Assembly (NCBI RefSeq): GCF_002250055.1
Contig: NZ_CP018866.1
Coordinates: 3,278,501 to 3,342,500 of the forward strand
Length of the DNA: 64,000 nt
Direction: 5' to 3'
DNA from: Sutcliffiella cohnii
GTDB taxonomy: Bacteria > Bacillota > Bacilli > Bacillales > Bacillaceae_I
Positions 1 through 8,738 of this stretch are shown piece by piece. The position numbers were made by a program, and so were the translations under genes. Position 1 is the stretch's first letter. Each line of letters begins with the position of its first letter. Below the pieces are notes generated by a model. The model was given only the letters and a program-made list of their open reading frames with translations. It was not told the DNA's origin and made no database searches.

Positions 1-176
1 AATGAAATATGAAATACCCCTGGCATAGATGGAACTTCATTTTTAATATTTTCCCCTTCTACTACAAAAATCGGGTAAATTAAATCTTCTTTATGTAAGT
101 ATGTTTCTCTCACTAACGCTCTCATACTATGAGAAGAACGTAAACGGCGATGACGTTGAAATTGTAATTCTTTCAT
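1..176 (-). CDS. hemB: Delta-aminolevulinic acid dehydratase (porphobilinogen synthase), 5' part
   Basis: Only the first ~58 codons are in the window; the gene runs off the left edge. The protein begins [15 protein letters not shown] and continues [19 protein letters not shown], the typical HemB N-terminus. HemB condenses two 5-aminolevulinate molecules to porphobilinogen, the second common step of haem synthesis. The ATG ends at 176, three bases past the hemD stop, and its ribosome binding site TAAGGAGG (188-195) lies inside the end of hemD. This implies translation coupled to hemD in one hemAXCDB operon. Identity is secure from both sequence and position. Confidence 0.93.
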   Translation of the reverse strand, partial: MKELQFQRHRRLRSSHSMRALVRETYLHKEDLIYPIFVVEGENIKNEVPSMPGVFHIS

Positions 177-179
177 ATT

Positions 180-941
180 TTAGTTTTCCTCCTTATAGTA
201 ATAAGCGACAATCTCTCGTATTAGTCCATCTGTTGTATAGTCCTCAGGCGGACAAACATGTACAGACAGTCCCGCTTTTTCAGCTGCATTTTTCGTAATC
301 GGACCGATAACGGCTACTTTTGCATTTACTTCATTTTGATTAATTCTTGATAAAAATGAATGAACAGTAGAGGGACTTGTAAACGTAATCATATCGACTG
401 AATCTTTCTTTAATTGTTCCAAAGCTTCTACACCTTGCTCATCCACTTTGTTTTCATAGACAATCATTTGTTTTACATTGTACCCTAAACTTTGCAGTTG
501 TTCACGCAATACTGGTCGGGCCAAATTTCCTTGGATTAATAAAATAGATTTATGTAAAGGCACATGCTCTTTCAATGTTTCCACTAAATGCTCCGCCGTA
601 AAAAAGTTCGGCATCATCGTTGTTTCTAATCCAATGTTTTGAAGTGCTTTCCTAGTCTTTGTACCTACTGCTGCTATTTGAGCATTCATTTTCCCATTAT
701 ATAATTTCTGAAAAAAATCTACTCCATTCACACTAGTAAAGACGATGACATCAGCGTTCTGAACATTAGCAGCAAGCTCGTTTTCCAAAATATCAACTTC
801 CTTAGGAAACGAAAATTGAATAAGAGGGACAGTAATAACAGCCCCTCCTAACTGCTCAATCCTGTTAGAAAAGTCTACTGCTTGCTCTTTACTTCTTGTT
901 ATAACAATCCGTTTATTTGCAAGCGGTAATCGACTTTCCAT
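180..941 (-). CDS. hemD: Uroporphyrinogen-III synthase
   Basis: 253 residues, normal for HemD, which cyclises hydroxymethylbilane with inversion of ring D to give uroporphyrinogen III. HemD is poorly conserved. The recognisable parts are the two-lobed HEM4 layout with VIVFTSVNGVDFF near residue 65 and MITFTSPSTVHSFL near residue 190, plus the N-terminal 'ANKRIVITRSKEQA' segment. The start codon overlaps the hemC stop by one base (TAATG), so translation is probably coupled. It sits in the canonical hemC-hemD-hemB order, which supports the assignment as much as the sequence does. Confidence 0.93.
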   Translation of the reverse strand: MESRLPLANKRIVITRSKEQAVDFSNRIEQLGGAVITVPLIQFSFPKEVDILENELAANVQNADVIVFTSVNGVDFFQKLYNGKMNAQIAAVGTKTRKALQNIGLETTMMPNFFTAEHLVETLKEHVPLHKSILLIQGNLARPVLREQLQSLGYNVKQMIVYENKVDEQGVEALEQLKKDSVDMITFTSPSTVHSFLSRINQNEVNAKVAVIGPITKNAAEKAGLSVHVCPPEDYTTDGLIREIVAYYYKEEN

Positions 942-1873
942 TACTTTTCAAGCTCCTTTTTTACATCGTCAATTAATTTTTTTGCACCTTGTTCTGTTAG
1001 TAGCTTTGCTGCATCTAAACCGATTTCGATTGGATCTTCTCCAGTAATCGTTTCTTTATAAATAACCGATCCGTCCGGTGCACCGACTAATGCTGTTAGT
1101 GCTACCTCTCCATTTTCTTTCACTGTTGCAAAGCCTGCAATTGGCACTTGGCAACCACCTTCCATTTTATGAAGGAAGGATCGCTCTGCTTTAACTGCCT
1201 TTTCTGTTGTTGGATCGTTTAATAGTTGAAGCGCTTCTAATAGTTCGTGATCATCTTCACGGCATTCTATCGATAATGCTCCTTGCCCAACTGCTGGAAC
1301 ACATAGTTCATCATCAAGGAATTCCGTTACTACGTTACGAGACCATCCCATACGTGCAAGTCCAGCTGCAGCCAAAATAATCGCATCGTAGTCTTCTGTT
1401 TCCAATTTTGCTAGTCTCGTATCGATATTACCACGAATCCATTTTATCTCAATATCATTACGTTTTGCTAGTAACTGAGCACCGCGGCGTAAACTACTCG
1501 TTCCTACTACAGCACCAGAAGGTAGATCTTCAAATTTCACATGATTTTTTGAAATAAAAGCATCGCGATGGTCTTCTCTAAAAGGTATACAACCAATTGT
1601 TAAACCTGGTGGCAATATTGCAGGCATATCTTTCATACTATGTACTGCCATATCAATTTCTTTATCCATCATCGCTTGTTCAATTTCTTTTACGAAAAGA
1701 CCTTTCCCACCAACTTTAGATAACGTAACATCTAAAATTTGATCGCCTTTTGTCACAATTTCTTTTACTTCAAATTCAAAAGGTGCACCTAATTTTTTTA
1801 ATTGCTCGATTACCCAGTTAGTTTGTGTAATCGCTAATTTACTTCTTCTTGACCCTACAATAATTTTTCTCAT
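941..1873 (-). CDS. hemC: Porphobilinogen deaminase (hydroxymethylbilane synthase)
   Basis: 310 residues. The enzyme polymerises four porphobilinogens into hydroxymethylbilane on a covalently bound dipyrromethane primer. The cofactor-anchoring cysteine is Cys241 in [12 protein letters not shown]. The catalytic aspartate is Asp82 in HSMKDMP. The substrate-binding arginines lie in [10 protein letters not shown] and RGNIDTRL. The ATG follows AAGGAGG with good spacing. The gene lies between hemX and hemD in a compact operon. No key residue is missing. Confidence 0.97.
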   Translation of the reverse strand: MRKIIVGSRRSKLAITQTNWVIEQLKKLGAPFEFEVKEIVTKGDQILDVTLSKVGGKGLFVKEIEQAMMDKEIDMAVHSMKDMPAILPPGLTIGCIPFREDHRDAFISKNHVKFEDLPSGAVVGTSSLRRGAQLLAKRNDIEIKWIRGNIDTRLAKLETEDYDAIILAAAGLARMGWSRNVVTEFLDDELCVPAVGQGALSIECREDDHELLEALQLLNDPTTEKAVKAERSFLHKMEGGCQVPIAGFATVKENGEVALTALVGAPDGSVIYKETITGEDPIEIGLDAAKLLTEQGAKKLIDDVKKELEK

Positions 1874-1909
1874 ATTTCCTCCTTACCTAAAGCTCTATCT
1901 TTAGGCTTT

Positions 1910-2743
1910 TTACAATATCCAAAAATGAAAATTTGATAATCTACCTAATAACAAGAAATTTACAAGGACTACTAAAAACGCAATAATATTCCAATTAGCA
2001 ATAGCCTTGCCACTTAACCCTTCCCTCAGTCGTTTATATAAGTATAAACTGTAAGAGGCTAATACAAGAACAGAGCCAATTACTTTCATATCATACCAAT
2101 GGAAATGAGGTATTTTCATATAAGCCCATATCGTACCTAAAATTAATGATAATAAAAAAAGTGGTACACCTATTACATTTAGCACATAGGACATATGATC
2201 AAGCTTCGATAAATCTTGAATTCGTAGTAGCAACTTTCCCCATTTTTTCTTTTTCAACAGCTCATATTGGATTAAATATAGTAATGAAAAAGTAAAAGAT
2301 AAAGAAAAGGCACCATACGAAAGAATAGCCAACGTTATATGGAAAATTAATAACTCTGATTCCAGTTGTTGAGCAACTACTTGAGAGCCATGTTGATACG
2401 GAGTGAATGTATGAATTGCCATTATTAGAAACCCTATTACATTTGTAAAAAAGACGATAAAGTCAATTTTTAATAGTCGATTAATGATTAATGACAAGGT
2501 AATTAACACCCATATATAAAAAAACATTCCTTCATACAACGTGAGAATAGGTATTCTCCCTGTATCTAGCATCCGCAAAAACAAAAAAATTGTTTGAAGC
2601 ACCCAAACAATTGCAAGTAACCAGAAGGCTGTTTTATTGGCCTTCCGGTTTTTATGAAGAAAATCAATAAAATATAAGAGCACACTTAAGGCGTATAGAA
2701 CTGTCATAAATTCATATAGCCTAGCTATAGTAATCTCTAGCAT
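1910..2743 (-). CDS. hemX: HemX-type integral membrane protein (CcsA/cytochrome c assembly-like)
   Basis: 277 residues with about eight hydrophobic segments; resembles the CcsA-type cytochrome-assembly membrane domain. In B. subtilis HemX sits in the hem operon and lowers the amount of HemA; the same role is inferred here from position. The stop is 36 bp before hemC and the start 17 bp after hemA, consistent with one transcript. The ribosome binding site is modest (GTGAGGAC). The biochemical activity of the family is not well defined, so the call rests on topology and synteny. Confidence 0.88.
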   Translation of the reverse strand: MLEITIARLYEFMTVLYALSVLLYFIDFLHKNRKANKTAFWLLAIVWVLQTIFLFLRMLDTGRIPILTLYEGMFFYIWVLITLSLIINRLLKIDFIVFFTNVIGFLIMAIHTFTPYQHGSQVVAQQLESELLIFHITLAILSYGAFSLSFTFSLLYLIQYELLKKKKWGKLLLRIQDLSKLDHMSYVLNVIGVPLFLLSLILGTIWAYMKIPHFHWYDMKVIGSVLVLASYSLYLYKRLREGLSGKAIANWNIIAFLVVLVNFLLLGRLSNFHFWIL

Positions 2744-2760
2744 ACTTTTTTTGTCCTCAC

Positions 2761-4125
2761 TTACGATTGCATAGTCGCATGAGCTACGATTGCGACATTA
2801 TTGGAAGTGCCCTTCTCTCGTTGGAGCGAATAGTATTGAGATTTCGTTTCTTCTAGTACTGCTTCTTCTATATTAAATATTTTAGTGAAAAGTTGTAACG
2901 AATCATCTGCATCCGGTTTACCTGCTAATTCTTTAGCCTGTAGAATAGGATCGCGAAGCATTTGATTGATAATACTCTTCGTATGCTTGTTTAACACTTT
3001 AATTTCTCTTTCCGATAAGTTAGGTAATTTACGTTGAAGACTATCCATTGTTTCAGCTTGAATACCTAACGCTTTTTGACGGAGTGCAGAAATTACTGGA
3101 ACAACTCCTAGCATATTTAACCATTCGTTAAATTCTACTAGTTCTTCTTCAATAAAGAGCTCAATTGCTTCGGCAGCTTTTTGTCGTTCAGCTAAGTTAG
3201 CTTGGACAATTCCTTGTAAATCATCTATATCATATAGAAAAACATTTTCTAACTCTTGAATTGCTGGGTCTAAGTCACGTGGAACAGCAATATCGACCAT
3301 AAATAATGGACGGCCTCTACGAATCTTCTCTACGTGAATCATATCTTCTTTCGTTAATACATAATCTTTAGCACCAGTAGAAGAAATTAAAATATCTGCT
3401 TCTGTTAAGGCACATGACATTTCCTTTAAGGAAACGGCTTGGCCAGCAAATTTATTTGCTAACGTTTCAGCTTTTTCTAATGTTCTATTCATAACCGTTA
3501 CTTTTTCTACGCCATTACTATGAAGGTTTTGAACAGCTAATTCTCCCATTTTACCAGCGCCTAAAATGAGTACATGCTTGTCTTGTAGATTTCCAAAAAT
3601 CTTTTTCGCAAGCTCTACCGCTGCATAACTAACAGAAACGGCATTCGCCCCGATGTCTGTATCGGAGTGTGCACGCTTTGCTACAGTTATAGCTTGTTTA
3701 AATAAATGGTTGAATATCGTTCCTACTGTTTCATTCTCTTGGGCTGTTAAGAAACTACTACGAACTTGACCTAAAATTTGCGTTTCCCCTAACACCATCG
3801 AATCAAGTCCACAAGCAACTCGGAATAAATGCTCCACAGCACCATCTTTTTCATATATATTTAAATAAGGTGAAAAGTCTTCTTTATCTATTCCGAACCA
3901 ATCGGAAAGAAATGATTTAATATAATAACGTCCAGTATGAACTTGGTCTACTACCGCATATATTTCCGTACGATTACACGTTGAAACAATAACGTTTTCT
4001 AAAACTGATTTACGCCCTTTTAATTCGATCATTGCCCCTTCAATTTCGGAAGGATCGAAAGTTAATTTTTCTCTGATTTCTACAGGGGCATTCTTATAGT
4101 TTAGACCGACCATGATAATGTGCAT
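2761..4125 (-). CDS. hemA: Glutamyl-tRNA reductase
   Basis: Reduces glutamyl-tRNA(Glu) to glutamate-1-semialdehyde with NADPH, the committed C5-pathway step. The start was set at the ATG ending at 4125, giving 454 residues beginning [12 protein letters not shown] longer reading to 4164 adds 13 unconserved residues. The chosen ATG follows a G-rich site (GGGGGTG). The catalytic nucleophile is Cys50 in [11 protein letters not shown]. The NADPH-binding loop is [12 protein letters not shown], followed by SSTGAK, and the C-terminal dimerisation helices are complete. First gene of the hemAXCDB operon; in Bacillus the pathway is controlled at this enzyme. Confidence 0.97.
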   Translation of the reverse strand: MHIIMVGLNYKNAPVEIREKLTFDPSEIEGAMIELKGRKSVLENVIVSTCNRTEIYAVVDQVHTGRYYIKSFLSDWFGIDKEDFSPYLNIYEKDGAVEHLFRVACGLDSMVLGETQILGQVRSSFLTAQENETVGTIFNHLFKQAITVAKRAHSDTDIGANAVSVSYAAVELAKKIFGNLQDKHVLILGAGKMGELAVQNLHSNGVEKVTVMNRTLEKAETLANKFAGQAVSLKEMSCALTEADILISSTGAKDYVLTKEDMIHVEKIRRGRPLFMVDIAVPRDLDPAIQELENVFLYDIDDLQGIVQANLAERQKAAEAIELFIEEELVEFNEWLNMLGVVPVISALRQKALGIQAETMDSLQRKLPNLSEREIKVLNKHTKSIINQMLRDPILQAKELAGKPDADDSLQLFTKIFNIEEAVLEETKSQYYSLQREKGTSNNVAIVAHATMQS

Positions 4126-4162
4126 TTGTAATAGCACCCCCAAAAAATTTCTCACTGTTTTC

Positions 4163-4171
4163 ATTATAACA
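4163..4171 (-). promoter_or_regulatory. Candidate extended -10 promoter for the hem operon
   Basis: The minus strand reads TGTTATAAT, an extended -10 (TGnTATAAT) about 40 bp upstream of the hemA ATG. No good -35 hexamer is visible at 16-18 bp, as is common for extended -10 promoters. Placement fits the only long leader in front of hemA. Confidence 0.5.
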
Positions 4172-4230
4172 TGACTATTTACTAAAACATTTGGTAAAAT
4201 GTGAACAGAAAATGAATTGAATTTTATACT

Positions 4231-4245
4231 TTATAATTATTCTAA
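4231..4245. promoter_or_regulatory. Candidate Per/Fur-type box upstream of hemA
   Basis: TTATAATTATTCTAA differs at one position from the Per-box palindrome TTATAATnATTATAA. In B. subtilis the hemA operon is in the PerR regulon. The site is about 60 bp upstream of the candidate hemA -10 in a very AT-rich gap, so a chance match is possible. Confidence 0.3.
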
Positions 4246-4312
4246 TTTTATATCCGTTATCAGATTAACAAAATATAGGTTGAATATCAAGAGATTGAAT
4301 TGGAGAGAGAGT

Positions 4313-4789
4313 ATGAAAAAAAATAGTTTTTTATCTGGGTTTTTACTAGTTGGCTTTGGTGTTTACTTTTTACTTCAACAATTACATATTGAGATTTGGG
4401 ATGGCTTTTTTACATGGACCACGTTTTTGCTCATAATCGGCCTAGGTATTGTCATTCAAGCGTATAAACAAAGTGATGCCGGAAATATTTTGCCTGGAAT
4501 TGCTCTACTTGGTGTTGGAGTCCACTTTCAAGTAAAAAATAAGTTTGCGTTTTGGCCAGATGATGCTGCTATGATTATATTAATTGTAGCGATTGGTTTT
4601 TTTCTACGTTGGTTGAAAACTAAGCAAGGTTTGCTGGAAAGTGTTGTGTTATTGTTAATTTCAGGATTCTTCTTATTTTCTAACTCATTTCTCGGCATGT
4701 TCGAGAAAGGATTTTCCTTTCTTCACACATTTTGGCCATTATTTTTTATTATTATAGGTATATACTTATTATTCTTTAAAAGGAAATAA
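4313..4789 (+). CDS. Small membrane protein, LiaI/LiaF-like transmembrane region
   Basis: 158 residues from the ATG at 4313, preceded by GGAGAGAG; a longer reading from 4217 lacks a ribosome site. The protein begins MKKNSFLSGFLLVGFGVYFL and has four to five hydrophobic segments in pairs, each with a glycine-rich 'G(I/L)xLLxxG' pattern. This resembles the membrane-anchoring region of LiaF/LiaI-type envelope-stress proteins. It ends in FFKRK and is followed at once by a strong terminator, so it is a single-gene unit divergent from hemA. The position between hemA and engB corresponds to B. subtilis ysxD, but I cannot confirm orthology from memory. Function unknown. Confidence 0.75.
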   Translation: MKKNSFLSGFLLVGFGVYFLLQQLHIEIWDGFFTWTTFLLIIGLGIVIQAYKQSDAGNILPGIALLGVGVHFQVKNKFAFWPDDAAMIILIVAIGFFLRWLKTKQGLLESVVLLLISGFFLFSNSFLGMFEKGFSFLHTFWPLFFIIIGIYLLFFKRK

Positions 4790-4800
4790 TTTTATACATT

Positions 4801-4836
4801 AAAAAACTCTCCTAATGATAATAAAGGAGAGTTTTT
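4801..4836 (+). terminator. Rho-independent terminator after the LiaF-like gene
   Basis: Perfect 12-bp stem AAAAACTCTCCT / AGGAGAGTTTTT with an 11-base loop, starting 11 bases past the stop at 4789. The T-run on the plus strand and the matching A-run allow use in both directions. Confidence 0.85.
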
Positions 4837-4898
4837 CTTTTAATTAATATATTTTGAATGGGTTTCTAGCTTAAAAATATAGCTAGTAGTTATCGGTA

Positions 4899-5098
4899 TC
4901 CGTTTCACTTCGCTACAGACATTTGCTTTCCGCGGGCGTGGCTTGAGCCTCCTCCTCGCTACGCTCGTGCGGGGTCTCAAGGCTCACGCTACTCCCGCAG
5001 GACAAGGAACGCTTCGGCAGCATTACATCGCACGAAGAAAATGCGATAGCATTTTCGAGGAGTCAAATGTCTTCCGCTCCGTTCCACTCACGGTTCTG
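4899..5098 (+). repeat. Dispersed GC-rich repeat, copy A (contains an extra ~60 bp)
   Basis: Begins TCCGTTTCACTTCGC, contains CTTTCCGCGGGCGTGGC and GTGCGGGGTCTCAAG, and ends TTCCACTCACGGTTC. Other family copies are at 7941 (inverted), 21131 and 45856, with fragments elsewhere. Base composition is far more GC-rich than the surroundings. Compared with the 7941 copy, this one has about 60 additional bases between CTCCCGCAGGA and GTCAAATGTC. Short reading frames inside it are not genes. Confidence 0.85.
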
Positions 5099-5187
5099 GA
5101 CCTTAAACCTAAAACCTTATCACCGTTTTCACCTATCCCATCTCCCATGATGCAATTTTTTTGTAGGCATTACCTATAATATTTTAT

Positions 5188-5925
5188 TTATAAAACCGCA
5201 TCTAGGAATTCTTTTGTTCTTTCGTGTTTTGGGTTGTTGAATACTTGTTCTGGGTCTCCTTCTTCGACTATTTTACCGTCGTGAAGGTAGATAACACGGT
5301 CGGCTACTTCTTGAGCAAAGCCCATTTCGTGGGTAACGACGACCATTGTCATTCCTTCATATGCAAGCTGCTTCATCGTTCTTAACACTTCCCCAACTAA
5401 CTCTGGGTCTAGTGCTGAAGTTGGCTCATCAAACAACATTACATCCGGTTTCATTGCTAAGGCTCGGGCAATGGCTACACGCTGTTTTTGACCACCCGAT
5501 AGCTTTTCTGGATAAACGTTTACTTTATCTTCAAGACCTACTTTTTTCAATAAATCATGCGCTCTTTCCTCCGCTTCTTCTTTTGAAAGCCCGCTAACTT
5601 GGATTGGCGCTTCTATTACATTTTCAAGAACGGTCATATGAGGAAAGAGATGAAAATGTTGAAACACCATTCCTACTCGTTGCCTTACTTTATTTAAATC
5701 ATCCTTCTTAATATCAATTTCCTTAGAGTCAATAACAATAGAACCACTATCTTTTAATTCTAGAAAGTTCAAGCAGCGTAGTAGCGTACTTTTCCCGGAA
5801 CCACTAGCTCCTATTAAACATACAACTTCTTTATTTTTAATAGACAAGGAAATGTCTTTTAAAACATGTAAATCTCCAAATGATTTGTTTAAGTTTTGTA
5901 CTTCGATCATCTGTTTATTTTCCAA
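5188..5925 (-). CDS. Polar amino acid ABC transporter, ATP-binding protein
   Basis: 245 residues from a TTG at 5925, chosen because AGGGTG (5932-5937) lies six bases upstream; the upstream ATG at 5946 has no ribosome site. Full ABC-ATPase motifs are present: Walker [11 protein letters not shown]-loop FQHFHLFP, signature [15 protein letters not shown], Walker [14 protein letters not shown]-loop VVTHEMGFA. This is the GlnQ/HisP subgroup that energises uptake of polar amino acids. Its ribosome site overlaps the permease stop at 5936, so the two are translationally linked. The exact substrate cannot be read from the sequence. Confidence 0.93.
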   Translation of the reverse strand: MENKQMIEVQNLNKSFGDLHVLKDISLSIKNKEVVCLIGASGSGKSTLLRCLNFLELKDSGSIVIDSKEIDIKKDDLNKVRQRVGMVFQHFHLFPHMTVLENVIEAPIQVSGLSKEEAEERAHDLLKKVGLEDKVNVYPEKLSGGQKQRVAIARALAMKPDVMLFDEPTSALDPELVGEVLRTMKQLAYEGMTMVVVTHEMGFAQEVADRVIYLHDGKIVEEGDPEQVFNNPKHERTKEFLDAVL

Positions 5926-5935
5926 CTGCTTCACC

Positions 5936-6598
5936 CTACCTTTCATTTGCAGAAAATTTCATTTCTAAACGATTTACTATAACCGTTAAAATTCCAACGA
6001 GTACTAAATAGTAAACAGCTACAACTAATAGATGTGTCATATAGTCAAACGTATTTGCTCCTAACGTTTGTGCTCTAGCAAACAGTTCATAATAACCTAC
6101 AAATGCCGCAAGGGAAGAATCTTTTAATCCGATGATAAACTGATTACCTAAAGGTGGTAATGCCCTTTTAAACGCTTGAGGTAAAATAATTCTCCGCATC
6201 GTCAAGCTTAAAGGCATTCCTAATGAGCGGGCTGCCTCTGTTTGCCCCTTATCAATCGATTGAATGGAGCCTCTAAATATTTCTGCAATATAGGCACCGT
6301 TATGGAAAGTTAGCGCTAACGTTACAGACCAAAAAGCACTAATTCCTAATTGGGCTAAACCGTGATAAAAGAAGAAGATTTGAACTATGAGTGGTGTTCC
6401 TCTAACAATATAAATATACATATTAGCTATAAATTCTAGTATTTTTATTTTTGATAATTTTAAAAAGGCAATGAAAAGCCCAACTATAAGTCCTAAAGCT
6501 ATCGAAACAATCGTTACATAAAAAGTCTTCATTGCCCCTTCAATGAATATATCCGAACTACTGAAAAGTACGTCAAAAAAATGTGTTAACGTCGGCAA
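5936..6598 (-). CDS. Polar amino acid ABC transporter, permease
   Basis: 220 residues beginning at a TTG with GAGGAG about 11 bases upstream. It is a HisM/GlnP-type permease with five or so transmembrane segments. The cytoplasmic EAA loop that docks the ATPase is visible as [20 protein letters not shown] followed by [18 protein letters not shown]. Second gene of a three-gene uptake operon (binding protein, permease, ATPase). It is separated from the binding-protein gene by a hairpin at 6645-6676 that should lower its expression. Substrate undefined. Confidence 0.92.
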   Translation of the reverse strand: MPTLTHFFDVLFSSSDIFIEGAMKTFYVTIVSIALGLIVGLFIAFLKLSKIKILEFIANMYIYIVRGTPLIVQIFFFYHGLAQLGISAFWSVTLALTFHNGAYIAEIFRGSIQSIDKGQTEAARSLGMPLSLTMRRIILPQAFKRALPPLGNQFIIGLKDSSLAAFVGYYELFARAQTLGANTFDYMTHLLVVAVYYLVLVGILTVIVNRLEMKFSANER

Positions 6599-6644
6599 AT
6601 TTCATCACACTCCTCTAGCTTCTATTAATCTACTTTTTCTTGAA

Positions 6645-6676
6645 TAAAAAATGTGTGACGAAGCCGCCACACATTT
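6645..6676 (-). terminator. Intercistronic attenuating terminator between binding protein and permease
   Basis: Minus strand AAATGTGTG / CACACATTT stem with a ten-base loop and a following run of T. It lies just after the end of the binding-protein frame and before the permease. Hairpins here are common in ABC operons and give excess binding protein over permease. Confidence 0.7.
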
Positions 6677-6688
6677 TGCCATTTTACA

Positions 6689-7498
6689 TTATTGGTCGTC
6701 AGGGTCTGTGGTGATATCTTCTCCAAAATATTTCTCACTAATTTCAGCTAATTCTCCGCTATCACGTAGCTTTTGCAATGCTTCATTAATAGCTTCTAAC
6801 AATTTATCGTTTCCTTTCGCAACTCCGATTGCCTGTTCACTTCGCTCTAAAAGTTCACGACCCTCTAACACCATTCCGGCACCAATCGCTTCTCTACCAG
6901 TTACGAAGTCTGTTACTACCGCATCATGACGACCAGTGTTTAAAGTCTCTAACGCTACAACATCGCTATCATAATAAATGATATTATCTGTTACTTCACT
7001 CATTAAATCCGCATAGGTGGACCCGCGAGAAACAGCTACTTCTAGTCCTTTCAAATCATCTAAAGTTTGAATATCACTATCTGGACGAACAAAAATTTAG
7101 GCACCCGAATAATAGTAAGGAATAGAGAAGTCAATTTCTTTCAAACGTTCTTCCGTGATCGTATGACTTGCAACGGCTACATCAAAACGTCCATTTTTCA
7201 CACCTTCTACAATCGTTGCAAAAGACTGCTTATGTTGAACAGGCTCTAGGCCAAGTTCTTTCGCTACTGCGTTTGCAACGTCAATATCAAAGCCCGACAT
7301 TTCTCCACTACCATCTGTCATACTAAAAGGCTTAAATTCTCCCGAAGAAGCAAAGGAGAAACTATCTTTTTTTACTAATTTATATCCTTCTTCTGTTTCC
7401 ACTGCCCCTTCACTACTTGAACCACCCGAGCTAGTTCCACATGCTGCTATAACCATCGTTAACAAAAAGAAAACAGCAACAATCAACACTTTCTTCAT
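6689..7498 (-). pseudogene. Amino acid ABC transporter substrate-binding lipoprotein, interrupted by an in-frame TAA
   Basis: The frame from 7498 to 6689 reads as one binding protein of about 268 residues, the normal length. It has a signal peptide, lipobox LTMVIAAC, a Ser/Gly-rich linker, and a bacterial extracellular solute-binding family 3 domain (GFDIDVANAVAKELGL, SHTITEERLKEIDFSIPYYYSG). At 7099-7097 a TAA interrupts the frame; before and after it the reading frame is the same (GGT GCC TAA ATT TTT GTT). A single C-to-T change from CAA would explain it. The product would stop after about 133 residues, losing the second lobe. A sequencing error is the main alternative. The permease and ATPase genes look intact. 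Confidence 0.8.
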
Positions 7499-7940
7499 AC
7501 TTTTATCCCCCTTTTTTTCTCTACTTAAAATGGTAGCAATAGACGCTTCTTTCTACAAATTGCATATACAAACAAATTTATTAATAATTCTGTATATTAA
7601 ACCAACAGAGCCACATAACTCGTACATCCAAAGAGATCCCCCATCATGCTCCACCATATTCATGATTACTACTTGGAGGCTGTACAAATTGTAAGCTTAT
7701 TTATTTTTATTAAATATTTGGGACAATTAGAACTTGTTTTGTCATTGCAAATGAGGAATACATATGGAGATTTAAATTTAGAGCTTTTAAAATATTTCAT
7801 TATCTAAGTTTTAGAACAAAGAGAGATGAATTCAAACACATTAGCCTACTGAAGATACCCACACAAGTGTAGCTTGTAATATGGAATATGCCAACAGGAT
7901 ATAGCGGTTTTACCTTCCGTATAGGTTTTACAAAATTTTG
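7499..7940. other. Intergenic region upstream of the ABC transporter operon
   Basis: About 440 bp of AT-rich sequence between the binding-protein start and repeat copy B. It contains GGGGGAT immediately upstream of the binding-protein ATG as its ribosome binding site. I see no convincing leader, operator or small gene, and no clear -35/-10 pair. Confidence 0.5.
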
Positions 7941-8079
7941 AACCGTGAGTGGATCGAAGCGGAGGACATTTGACTCCTGCGGGAGTAGCGTGAGCCTTGA
8001 GACCCCGCACGAGCGTAAGCGAGGAGGAGGCTCAAGCCACGCCCGCGGAAAGCAAATGTTCGTAGCGAAGAGGAACGTA
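7941..8079 (-). repeat. Dispersed GC-rich repeat, copy B (inverted)
   Basis: On the minus strand it reads as the same element as copy A but without the extra ~60 bp: CTTTCCGCGGGCGTGGC, GCGGGGTCTCAAGGCTCACG, CTCCCGCAGGAGTCAAATG, CCACTCACGGTTC. It lies in the gap between the ABC transporter and engB. Confidence 0.85.
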
Positions 8080-8116
8080 CTTACTATAACTAAATTACAA
8101 TAACAAAGACGAAAAA

Positions 8117-8148
8117 GAAGAAACCTCACACTACGGTAAGGTTTCTTC
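8117..8148 (-). terminator. Terminator of the lonA-engB transcript
   Basis: GAAGAAACCT / AGGTTTCTTC ten-bp stem with a 12-base loop, followed on the minus strand by TTCTTCTTTTT. It starts nine bases after the engB stop. Confidence 0.85.
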
Positions 8149-8156
8149 CTAACATA

Positions 8157-8738
8157 CTACATTCTATTTTTAATAATACCCCAAATTTCATCTTTCCCTT
8201 GACCCGTTTCAGAAGAGAAAGTAATAACTTCATCTTGAGGATCTAAATCTAACGTTTCTTTCACTACTTTAACATGTTTTTGCCACTTGCCCTTCGGAAT
8301 CTTATCCGCCTTTGTAGCAATGACAACCACCGGTAATTCATGATGCTTTAGAAAATCATACATCATTACGTCATCTTTAGATGGCGGATGGCGTAAATCA
8401 ACAATTAATAATACCGCTTTTAATTGTTTCCGGTTTGTTAAATACGTTTCTATCATACGTCCCCAAGCTTCACGCTCTTTTTTAGAAACTTTCGCGAATC
8501 CATAACCTGGTACGTCCACGAAGTGTAACAGTTCATTAATTAAATAAAAATTTAATGTTTGCGTTTTACCTGGCTTTGATGAAGTACGGGCTAAATTTTT
8601 ACGGTTAATCATTTTGTTAATGAAAGATGATTTTCCTACATTTGATCTTCCTGCCAGCGCGAATTCTGGGAGCATCTCAACTGGATACTGCTCTGGTTTT
8701 ACGGCACTTATAACGATTTCTGCTTGTGTAACTTTCAT
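8157..8738 (-). CDS. engB: Ribosome biogenesis GTP-binding protein EngB (YsxC)
   Basis: 193 residues; an essential TrmE-Era-EngA-EngB-family GTPase needed for 50S subunit maturation. The G motifs are intact: G1 [10 protein letters not shown]3 [11 protein letters not shown]4 [10 protein letters not shown], and the G5-like FSSETGQG. Its ATG overlaps the lonA stop as ATGA (8735-8738), and lonA-engB is the normal Bacillus arrangement. The pair shares the terminator at 8117-8148. Confidence 0.96.
   Translation of the reverse strand: MKVTQAEIVISAVKPEQYPVEMLPEFALAGRSNVGKSSFINKMINRKNLARTSSKPGKTQTLNFYLINELLHFVDVPGYGFAKVSKKEREAWGRMIETYLTNRKQLKAVLLIVDLRHPPSKDDVMMYDFLKHHELPVVVIATKADKIPKGKWQKHVKVVKETLDLDPQDEVITFSSETGQGKDEIWGIIKNRM

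Noticed and set aside
4943..5179. Small protein in repeat copy A
   Set aside because: The frame lies inside a non-coding dispersed repeat; the equivalent frame is disrupted or different in copies B, C and D.
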